From Candidatus Cryptobacteroides faecihippi (lineage in GTDB: Bacteria; Bacteroidota; Bacteroidia; Bacteroidales; UBA932): 8,642 nt of DNA. Numbering within the stretch: position 1 is the stretch's first letter; each line of letters starts with the position of its first letter. The stretch lies in the NCBI GenBank assembly GCA_018066065.1, contig JAGHSC010000142.1, positions 1-8,642 of the forward strand, written 5' to 3'. Under the pieces are notes generated by a model that had not been told where the DNA came from, ran no database searches, and saw only the letters and a list, made by a program, of their open reading frames with translations. Of this stretch, positions 1-5,769 are shown piece after piece. A program made the translations under genes and the position numbers.

Positions 1-561
1 TCCGTCCCTGGTGTCAAGATAGAGCAGATGATCCTTTCTTGAAAGGACCTCGCAGCTCTGGTCAAGCTTGCCGCAGGAGACTCCGACATAGTTGTTCTCG
101 GCTGCCTTGGCCATCTCGATGAGCTCATCATCCTGCAGGTGAAGCCCATTGACTGAGCAGAGTGCCTTCATGAAGGAGATGATGACGGCGGCGGATGAGG
201 AGAGGCCGCCGATAGGAAGCGAACCTTCGATCACGCCGCTGAGTCCGACGCGGAGTGGATATTTCTGGAAAAGTTCCTGTGTGGCTCCGCGGAGATAGTC
301 GGCCCAGTCGTTCTGCTTCGTCTCCGGAACGGCTCTGACATGCCACTGGGCACGCTTGTCGAACTGCATGGAAGTCAATTCGATGACGCCGTTCTGCTTT
401 GGAGAGTAGGCAACGCTGATGCCCTTGTCGATCGCGAAACCTGTTATCTTTCCAAGCTGATGGTCAGAGTGCGCCCCGATCGGGCACACCCTGTACGGAC
501 AGAACGATACTCCTTCCGGTTCACGCCTGTAAGTTTCCCTGAATTTCTGTACGCAATCCAT
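1..561 (-). CDS. GHMP sugar kinase, galactokinase/galacturonokinase-like (partial, C-terminus beyond window)
   Basis: ATP-dependent cytosolic sugar 1-kinase of the GHMP family; only the first 187 residues are in the window and the frame is still open at base 1. Seen: an N-terminal sugar-binding motif at residues 22-35 (PYRVCPIGAHSDHQ); the phosphate-binding glycine/serine motif at about 113-125 (SLPIGGLSSSAA); and KLDQ at about 165-168, whose Asp167 aligns with the catalytic base of galactokinases. Classical galactokinases have a Glu-His-Thr-Asp core (GEHTDY) in the first motif; here Ala30 replaces the Glu and the core is GAHSDH. As I recall, plant galacturonokinase has GAHIDHQ at this site, so galacturonate is a plausible substrate. 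This is inference; galactose or another sugar remains possible. The ATG at 561 is the first start after an in-frame stop (the pgi stop codon) and lies 12 bases past pgi, so the two are probably co-transcribed. No Shine-Dalgarno is visible. The missing C-terminal GHMP domain prevents a firm substrate call. Confidence 0.85.
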   Translation of the reverse strand, partial: MDCVQKFRETYRREPEGVSFCPYRVCPIGAHSDHQLGKITGFAIDKGISVAYSPKQNGVIELTSMQFDKRAQWHVRAVPETKQNDWADYLRGATQELFQKYPLRVGLSGVIEGSLPIGGLSSSAAVIISFMKALCSVNGLHLQDDELIEMAKAAENNYVGVSCGKLDQSCEVLSRKDHLLYLDTRDG

Positions 562-573
562 AGCTTGATGATT

Positions 574-1902
574 CTAGAGTCTTGCCTTGATGGCCTTGGT
601 CTGCTCCTCGTAGCCTGGCTTCTCGAGAAGGGCGAACATGTTCTTCTTGTAAGCCTCGACGCCTGGCTGGTTGAATGGGTTCACGCCAAGGAGATAGGCG
701 CTGACACCGCAGGCGAACTCGAAGAAATAGAAGATAGCACCGAGATTGGCCTCGTTGATGTTCTCGATGCAGACTTCCATCTGAGGGACGCCGCCGTCGA
801 TGTGTGCGAGCTTGGTTCCGAGCTGAGCCATTGCGTTGCAGTGGTTCACATGCTGGCCTGCAAGGTAGTTGAGCTGGTCGAGGTTCTGTGCATCGGAGCC
901 GATGACGACTGAGCGGTTGCTCTTCTCGACTGTGATGACGGTCTCGAACATGATGCGGGTGCCCTCCTGGATGAACTGACCCATTGAATGAAGGTCGGCG
1001 GTGTTGGTGACGGATGCAGGGAAGATACCCTTGAGGTCCTTTCCTTCAGACTCGCCGTAAAGCTGCTTCCACCACTCTGCGAGGTAGGTGAGCTTAGGGT
1101 TGTAGGTGACGAGGAGCTCGGTTGACCTGCCGCTCTCGAGGTGGAGGAGGTTGCGCATTGCAGCGTACTGGATGGCAGCGTTGTCCTCTGACTTGACGAG
1201 AAGGGCCTCACGCTCCTCTGCGGCACCCTTGAGCATTGCACGGATGTCGAAGCCTGCGACAGCGATTGGGAGAAGGCCTACAGGAGTGAGGACTGAGTAC
1301 CTTCCGCCCACATTGTCAGGGACGATGAATGACTTGTAGCCCTCCTGGGTTGCAAGAGTCTTGAGCGCGCCTCTCTGTGCATCGGTGATTGCAACGATGC
1401 GCTCGGCAGCCTCTGCCTTGCCATAGGTCTGCTCGACATACTCCTTGAATATGCGGAATGCGACGGCCGGCTCGGTGGTGGTACCTGACTTTGAGATGAC
1501 GATGACAGCGACATTGCTTACCTGCGCAAGGTCCATGAGCTCGGCGAGATACTCCTCGGAGAGGTTGTTGCCGGCGAAGACGACCTGAGGCTGGTCTGCA
1601 GGGCGTACGAATGAGTGGCTGAGAGCCTCGAGAGCGCACTTCGCTCCAAGGTATGATCCTCCGATGCCGATGACGATGACAAGGTTGACACCCTTTGCCT
1701 TCCATGAATCACGGACAGACTCGCATCCAGCGATGATCTCTTCGGTGACATCCACAGGAAGAGTCTTCCACCCAAGGAAATCGTTTCCTGCGCCTTCCTC
1801 GCTCTGAAGGACATCATAAGCCGCAAAGGCTTTCTCGACATACTGCTTGTAATCTGCATCTTTTACAAAGGAGCTGCAGCCTCCCAGATTGACCTTAACC
1901 AT
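574..1902 (-). CDS. pgi: Glucose-6-phosphate isomerase
   Basis: Cytosolic enzyme interconverting glucose 6-phosphate and fructose 6-phosphate in glycolysis and gluconeogenesis. The 442-residue product has the usual length for the short bacterial (Bacillus/Bacteroides) type. Seen: the sugar-phosphate loop SKSGTTTEP at 137-145; family signature 1, DNVGGRYSVLTPVG, at 196-209; QLYGESEGK at 280-288; DLHSMGQ at 303-309; and family signature 2 around GVNPFNQPGVEAYKK at 406-420. By spacing against the Geobacillus enzyme, the catalytic residues should be Glu284, His305 and Lys419, all present. The C-terminus (KAIKARL) matches the normal family end, so the TAG stop is genuine. The ATG at 1902 gives a normal-length N-terminus. 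It is the first gene of its unit, with a candidate -7 element about 65 bases upstream, and is followed closely by the GHMP kinase. Confidence 0.98.
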   Translation of the reverse strand: MVKVNLGGCSSFVKDADYKQYVEKAFAAYDVLQSEEGAGNDFLGWKTLPVDVTEEIIAGCESVRDSWKAKGVNLVIVIGIGGSYLGAKCALEALSHSFVRPADQPQVVFAGNNLSEEYLAELMDLAQVSNVAVIVISKSGTTTEPAVAFRIFKEYVEQTYGKAEAAERIVAITDAQRGALKTLATQEGYKSFIVPDNVGGRYSVLTPVGLLPIAVAGFDIRAMLKGAAEEREALLVKSEDNAAIQYAAMRNLLHLESGRSTELLVTYNPKLTYLAEWWKQLYGESEGKDLKGIFPASVTNTADLHSMGQFIQEGTRIMFETVITVEKSNRSVVIGSDAQNLDQLNYLAGQHVNHCNAMAQLGTKLAHIDGGVPQMEVCIENINEANLGAIFYFFEFACGVSAYLLGVNPFNQPGVEAYKKNMFALLEKPGYEEQTKAIKARL

Positions 1903-1966
1903 TTTCTATAAGTTTAAATATTTTCCTTTCTGTTTTCCAGGCAATGCATCAGCATCGCAAGAACCA

Positions 1967-1974
1967 CAAATTTA
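1967..1974 (-). promoter_or_regulatory. Candidate -7 promoter element for pgi
   Basis: Read on the minus strand this is TAAATTTG, a full match to the Bacteroidota -7 consensus TAnnTTTG. It would start transcription near 1960-1962 and leave a leader of about 60 bases before the pgi ATG at 1902. I see no convincing -33 TTG at the usual distance, so the call rests on one box and its position. Confidence 0.4.
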
Positions 1975-2018
1975 GCCATTTTTCCGATAAGGTCCGAAGT
2001 ATTGTGAGGGCAAATGAC

Positions 2019-2026
2019 TATATTTG
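2019..2026 (+). promoter_or_regulatory. Candidate -7 promoter element for the phosphodiesterase gene
   Basis: TATATTTG matches the Bacteroidota -7 consensus TAnnTTTG and lies 36 bases before the ATG at 2063, giving a leader of about 30 bases. A TTG at 2002-2004 could be the -33 element, but its 14-base spacing is shorter than usual. The box is oriented away from the pgi box, with 44 bases between them. Confidence 0.45.
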
Positions 2027-2062
2027 TCGAAATTTGAATGACAAAACATAAAAGATAAGATT

Positions 2063-2860
2063 ATGATCAAGAGACTTTTCGTCGCTGCGGCCATCATGGT
2101 CATGACAGCAGGTGCGGTTTCCGCACAGAAGATCGCCATCACAGCCCACAGAGGAAACTGGGACTGCGAGGAAGGCGGCTACGCAAGGAATTCGATCGCT
2201 GCCCTCAAGGCAGCCCAGGACAATGGCTACTGGGGAAGCGAGCTGGACATCCAGATGACCAAGGACTTCAAGCTCATCGTCCACCACGACCCGGACATCA
2301 AGGGTGTCAGGATCTGGGACCACAACTGGGATGAGTTCAGCAAGGCTCGTCTCGAGAACGGTGAGACCGTACCTACCTTCGACGAGTACCTCACCCAGGG
2401 AGAGAAGAGCAAGTGCGTCCTCGTCTGCGAGCTCAAGTCCCAGAAGACAAACGCCCATGAGCTCTACATGACCGACCTCGTGGTCAACGCAATCAAGGGA
2501 CACAACCTCTACGACCCTAAGAGAGTGATCTTCATCTCATTCTCTCTCGAGATCTGCAAGAGGCTCACCCTCCTCTGCCCTAACTTCACGATCCAGTACC
2601 TCGGCGGCGACATCGCTCCTGATGTCCTCAAGAGCTACGGCATCAACGGCATCGACTACCATTTCAACGTCTTCGCAAAGCACCCTGACTGGTTCGACCA
2701 GGCAAGGGCAAACGGCATGAGCATCAACTGCTGGACCGCAAACAGCGAGGAAGAGATCGAGATGATGATCAAGCAGAAGGTTGACTGCATCACCACCGAC
2801 GAGCCTCAGAGAGTCCGCAGGCTTCTCAGAAGAGGAAAGGAAATCCGCCAGAACAAGTAA
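2063..2860 (+). CDS. Exported glycerophosphodiester phosphodiesterase-family protein
   Basis: Metal-dependent hydrolase of the GDPD family, TIM-barrel fold, predicted to cleave glycerophosphodiesters to glycerol 3-phosphate and an alcohol. Residues 1-21 form a typical signal peptide (Lys-Arg, hydrophobic core, AVSA before Gln22); no lipobox cysteine follows, so a soluble periplasmic location is inferred. Catalytic and metal positions are visible: His29-Arg30 in AHRG, Glu60 and Asp62 in SELDIQ, His75 in VHHD, and Glu123 in CELKS. The C-terminal CWTANSEEE (about 223-231) and CITTDEPQR (242-250) correspond to the family's TWTVN and GITTD blocks. The common PENT box is replaced by ARNS; my recollection is that Bacteroides homologues have AQNS, so this is probably subfamily normal. 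Length (265 aa) is complete. The exact substrate is unknown. The gene stands alone, diverging from pgi and converging on the FAD gene, with no Shine-Dalgarno, as is common in this phylum. Confidence 0.92.
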   Translation: MIKRLFVAAAIMVMTAGAVSAQKIAITAHRGNWDCEEGGYARNSIAALKAAQDNGYWGSELDIQMTKDFKLIVHHDPDIKGVRIWDHNWDEFSKARLENGETVPTFDEYLTQGEKSKCVLVCELKSQKTNAHELYMTDLVVNAIKGHNLYDPKRVIFISFSLEICKRLTLLCPNFTIQYLGGDIAPDVLKSYGINGIDYHFNVFAKHPDWFDQARANGMSINCWTANSEEEIEMMIKQKVDCITTDEPQRVRRLLRRGKEIRQNK

Positions 2861-2873
2861 GGCGTCCCTCTGG

Positions 2874-2918
2874 AAGAAAACAAAGAGCGTCGTCCCGGAA
2901 TCCCGGGGCGACGCTCTT
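2874..2918 (-). terminator. Strong intrinsic terminator hairpin between convergent genes
   Basis: Arms 2883-2898 and 2903-2918 pair over 16 positions (one G-T wobble) around a four-base loop at 2899-2902. On the minus strand the stem is followed by a T-rich tail (TTTGTTTTCTTCC, reading down from 2884), so it best ends the tsaD/FAD-dehydrogenase transcript, whose last stop is 30 bases upstream of the hairpin. On the plus strand it lies 22 bases after the phosphodiesterase stop but lacks a clear T run, so termination there would be weaker or rely on the stem alone. Confidence 0.85.
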
Positions 2919-2948
2919 CATTATGATGGGCTGCAGTCGCGGGCCTTG

Positions 2949-4634
2949 CTAGGCTTCCTCCTCGGAAGCGGCTGCAGGATTGAATATTCCTTCAGCGGCA
3001 GCGACTGCACAGTTGATGCCGTCGATTGCAGATGAGACGATTCCTCCGGAGTAGCCGGCACCTTCACCGCATGGAAGCAGTCCAGGGAATGAGACGGATT
3101 CGTAAGTCTTCGGATCGCGTGGGACCCTGATTGGAGAGGATGTCCTTGACTCGACTCCGACAAGGATCGCGTCATTGGTGTAGTAGCCTCTCATGGTGTG
3201 GCTCTCGACAAGAGGGAAGACATCCTGGAGACGGGAAGCTATCGGCTCAGGAAGAAGCTCATGCATAGGGGCTGAGACCAGGCCTGGCTTGTAGGATGTC
3301 TCCGGAAGGTCCTCGGACATGACACCTTCGCAGAAATCAACCATCCTCTGTGCCGGAGCGGCGAACGGATGGTTCTGCTGCTGCGCGCTCGAATACTCCC
3401 AGAGCTTCCTCTCGATCGACTTCTGGTAGTCCATCCCGGCGAATGCTCCTGCTGAAGCAAACTCCTCAGGGACATCCTCAGGATTGATCTGGACGACGAC
3501 TCCTGCGTTGGCATACTTGCCGCTGCGGGCAGAGTTGGACATTCCGTTCATCACGATTGTCTGCTCCTCGGTCTCGGATGGGACGAGGACTCCGCCAGGG
3601 CACATGCAGAAGGAGAAGACTCCCCTTTCATTCACCTGCTCCGTGAAGTTGTACTCGGCTGCAGGCATTCCCTGCTCCCACTGTCCATGGTAGCGGATGT
3701 CATTGATGAGGGCCTGCGGATGTTCGACTCGGACACCCATGGCAAAGCCCTTCTGCTCGAGGGCGCAGTCATGCGATGCGAGCATCTCGTAGATGTCGCG
3801 TGCGGAGTGTCCTGTCGCGAGGATGACCTTCTTTGCTGAATATTTCTGCGTGCTTGGCTTTCCTGCCTTCGTAGGGTTCTGGCTGTCAAGTGCCTTGACC
3901 TCGATGGTGCCGTCAGCCTTGCGGGTGATGTCTGTCACCTTGGTGCCGAAATGATACTCTCCACCTCTTTCGATGATGCACTGGCGGATGTTCTCGACGA
4001 CCTTTGGAAGGCGGTCCGTACCGATGTGAGGATGGGCATCGAGGAGGATCTGCGGATTGGCTCCGAAGTGGACGAACTGGTAGAGGACTTCGCGGATGTC
4101 CCCCCTCTTGGAAGAGCGTGTAAAGAGCTTTCCGTCGGAGAAAGCACCTGCACCGCCCTCGCCGTAGCAGTAGTTGGAATCAGGGTCAAGGATGCCTTCC
4201 TTGCTGAGCTTGGCCATGTCGAACTTGCGTTCATGTACGTCCTTTCCCCGCTCGAGGATCACCGGCTTGAGGCCCAGGGTGAGAAGCTTGAGAGCCGCAA
4301 AGAGTCCGGCAGGGCCGGCTCCGATGACGATCACCGGCTCAGCTCCGGAGACTTCCCTGTACTCAGGGATCTCGTATGGCATGTAGGATTCAAACTTATG
4401 GTTGTAGGCCTCGATGCGGTAGCGGTAGATGACATCGTTCCTTGCATCGATCGAGCGCTTGGCGATCACGCATGTTGCAGCTGCATTCGGAAAAGTTGGC
4501 TGGAAGGACTTTGTCGGATCGATCACATTGATCACGGCATTGCCCCTAAGGCCAAGTTCCTTTGCTGCGACGATTCTGACGTCGTCGGTTCTCAGGTCGC
4601 GGCCGACACGGCCGGTCATTTCAAATTCTATCAT
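2949..4634 (-). CDS. FAD-dependent dehydrogenase of the COG2509 type (function uncharacterised)
   Basis: A 561-residue flavoprotein, probably cytosolic; no signal peptide is seen. Residues 1-97 form an N-terminal domain containing the family's RSIDAR motif (60-65). An FAD-binding Rossmann motif follows, with GAGPAG at 105-110 and Glu128-Arg129 at the end of the second strand. Further family blocks are CYGEGGAGAFSDGKL (156-170), HIGTDRL (203-209), the second nucleotide-binding block ILATGHSARDIYEML (271-285), EHPQALIND (304-312), CMCPGG (343-348) and GEGAGYSGGI (523-532). These match the uncharacterised FAD-dependent dehydrogenase family COG2509, sometimes loosely named NAD(P)/FAD-dependent oxidoreductase; the substrate is unknown. 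The length looks complete, and the C-terminus ends in an acidic SEEEA. The ATG at 4634 is 20 bases after the tsaD stop, so the two are probably co-transcribed from the tsaD promoter. The stop is TAG, followed by the hairpin terminator. Confidence 0.93.
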   Translation of the reverse strand: MIEFEMTGRVGRDLRTDDVRIVAAKELGLRGNAVINVIDPTKSFQPTFPNAAATCVIAKRSIDARNDVIYRYRIEAYNHKFESYMPYEIPEYREVSGAEPVIVIGAGPAGLFAALKLLTLGLKPVILERGKDVHERKFDMAKLSKEGILDPDSNYCYGEGGAGAFSDGKLFTRSSKRGDIREVLYQFVHFGANPQILLDAHPHIGTDRLPKVVENIRQCIIERGGEYHFGTKVTDITRKADGTIEVKALDSQNPTKAGKPSTQKYSAKKVILATGHSARDIYEMLASHDCALEQKGFAMGVRVEHPQALINDIRYHGQWEQGMPAAEYNFTEQVNERGVFSFCMCPGGVLVPSETEEQTIVMNGMSNSARSGKYANAGVVVQINPEDVPEEFASAGAFAGMDYQKSIERKLWEYSSAQQQNHPFAAPAQRMVDFCEGVMSEDLPETSYKPGLVSAPMHELLPEPIASRLQDVFPLVESHTMRGYYTNDAILVGVESRTSSPIRVPRDPKTYESVSFPGLLPCGEGAGYSGGIVSSAIDGINCAVAAAEGIFNPAAASEEEA

Positions 4635-4654
4635 ATAATCAGGTTTCTATCAGT

Positions 4655-5677
4655 CTAGTAATCAGCTATTCTTGAGACAGGAGCGACATCCAGCGGAGTC
4701 CTCTCCCCTGCCTTGTATCTGTACCATCCGGCCACAGCGATCATAGCTGCATTGTCGGTGGTGAACTTGAACTCAGGAAGGAATGTGTTCCACCCGCGCT
4801 TGCGGCCCTCGGCCTCGATGCGTTCCCTGAGCCCACTGTTCGCAGAGACACCGCCGCCGATGGCAATATCCTTGATTCCGGTCATCTTCGCCGCCTTGAC
4901 CAGCTTCGACATGAGGATGTCGATGAGAGTCTTCTGGAAGCTGGCACAGATGTCCTCCTTGTTCTTTTCCATGAAGTCCGGATCCTTTGCGACCTCGTCG
5001 CGGACGAAGTACAGGAGCGAAGTCTTGACCCCGCTGAAGCTGTAGTCAAGTCCCGGGATCTGAGGCTTCGCGAACTCGAACCTGTCAGGGTTGCCCAGTT
5101 TGGCGAGCCTGTCGATGACAGGGCCTCCAGGATAGCCCAGGCCCATCATCTTGGAGCACTTGTCGAATGCTTCGCCGACAGCATCGTCGATGGTCTGGCC
5201 GAGGATCTCGAAGTCGAGAGGGCTGTTGACCTTGACGATCTGGGAGTTCCCACCGGAAACCAGGAGGCAGAGGTACGGGAATGAAGGTTGCCTGTTCTCC
5301 TTGCCTTCCTGCTTGACGAATCCGGCCAGGATGTGGCCCTGGAGATGGTTGACCATCACCATCGGTATGTCGAGCGAGATGCTGAGAGCCTTGGCGAATG
5401 AAGTACCGACCAGAAGGGAACCGAGAAGACCGGGGCCACGGGTGAAGGCAATGGCCGTCAGGTCACCGGGCTTGATCCCGGCTTTCGCAAGCGCCTGGCT
5501 CACGACCGGCACGATGTTCTGTTCATGCGCCCTGGAGGCAAGTTCCGGAACAACTCCCCCATAATCCTTGTGGACCTGCTGGCTCGCTATGACGTTCGAG
5601 AGCAGAAATCCATCCTTTATCACGGCGGCCGAAGTGTCGTCGCAACTTGACTCGATGCCAAGGATGTAATCAGCCAT
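4655..5677 (-). CDS. tsaD: tRNA N6-adenosine threonylcarbamoyltransferase
   Basis: TsaD (Gcp/Kae1 family) transfers the threonylcarbamoyl group to A37 of ANN-decoding tRNAs, working in the cytosol with TsaB and TsaE. The product is 340 residues, the usual length, and opens with the canonical ILGIESSCDDTSAAV (5-19). The metal ligands His111 and His115 lie in NHLQGHILA, with the same numbering as the E. coli protein. Also seen are VSGGNS (140-145), DDAVGEAFDK (164-173), GGGVSAN (274-280) and TTDNAAM with the third metal-ligand Asp at 308. An in-frame ATG at 5731 would add 18 unrelated residues but lies upstream of the candidate -7 box at 5700-5707, so it is rejected. The ATG at 5689 (MSLNMADY) is possible but would leave only a few leader bases, so 5677 is preferred. 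It is the first gene of a probable two-gene unit with the FAD dehydrogenase, and its stop is TAG. Confidence 0.97.
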   Translation of the reverse strand: MADYILGIESSCDDTSAAVIKDGFLLSNVIASQQVHKDYGGVVPELASRAHEQNIVPVVSQALAKAGIKPGDLTAIAFTRGPGLLGSLLVGTSFAKALSISLDIPMVMVNHLQGHILAGFVKQEGKENRQPSFPYLCLLVSGGNSQIVKVNSPLDFEILGQTIDDAVGEAFDKCSKMMGLGYPGGPVIDRLAKLGNPDRFEFAKPQIPGLDYSFSGVKTSLLYFVRDEVAKDPDFMEKNKEDICASFQKTLIDILMSKLVKAAKMTGIKDIAIGGGVSANSGLRERIEAEGRKRGWNTFLPEFKFTTDNAAMIAVAGWYRYKAGERTPLDVAPVSRIADY

Positions 5678-5699
5678 ATTCAAAGACATTTTTCGGGCA

Positions 5700-5707
5700 C
5701 AAAGATA
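5700..5707 (-). promoter_or_regulatory. Candidate -7 promoter element for tsaD
   Basis: Read on the minus strand this is TATCTTTG, matching TAnnTTTG. Transcription would start near 5693-5695, about 17 bases before the ATG at 5677, which supports that start over the upstream ATG at 5731. No clear -33 TTG is seen at the usual distance. Confidence 0.4.
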
Positions 5708-5754
5708 ATCAAAGTCTGCCTCATTCCACACACTGAATTATCCAAAGTTATTTG

Positions 5755-5762
5755 TAAATTTG
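5755..5762 (+). promoter_or_regulatory. Candidate -7 promoter element for the TamB-like gene
   Basis: TAAATTTG matches TAnnTTTG and is the best such box upstream of the TamB-like gene. It ends only 7 bases before the GTG start at 5770, implying a leader of about 0-3 bases. Either the mRNA is nearly leaderless or the true promoter lies elsewhere. No clear -33 TTG is seen. Confidence 0.3.
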
Positions 5763-5769
5763 TATTCTT

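Noticed and set aside
340..912. Plus-strand open frame of 190 codons antisense to pgi and the kinase, and a similar 235-codon frame at 3951-4658 antisense to the FAD gene.
   Set aside because: Mirror frames of genes with unmistakable conserved motifs; no recognisable domains of their own.
1914..1979. A 21-codon minus-strand reading frame (MAKFVVLAMLMHCLENRKENI) just upstream of pgi, resembling a leader peptide.
   Set aside because: It overlaps the candidate pgi -7 box, so it would not be fully transcribed from that promoter. It has no Shine-Dalgarno, no attenuator hairpin follows it, and an ORF this short arises easily by chance.
2023..2045. Inverted repeat TTTGTC / GACAAA with an 11-base spacer near the phosphodiesterase transcription start, possibly an operator.
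   Set aside because: Only six base pairs, overlapping the -7 box in AT-rich sequence; expected by chance without conservation data.
2150..2200. Loss of the PENT box in the phosphodiesterase (ARNS instead) as a sign of inactivity.
   Set aside because: The His-Arg pair, the Glu-x-Asp pair, the second His and the later Glu are all present, and Bacteroides homologues as I recall them carry a similar QNS variant.
5678..5731. N-terminal extension of TsaD from an upstream ATG at 5731.
   Set aside because: The added residues do not belong to the family, the extension spans the candidate -7 box, and the 340-residue form has the normal length and metal-ligand numbering.
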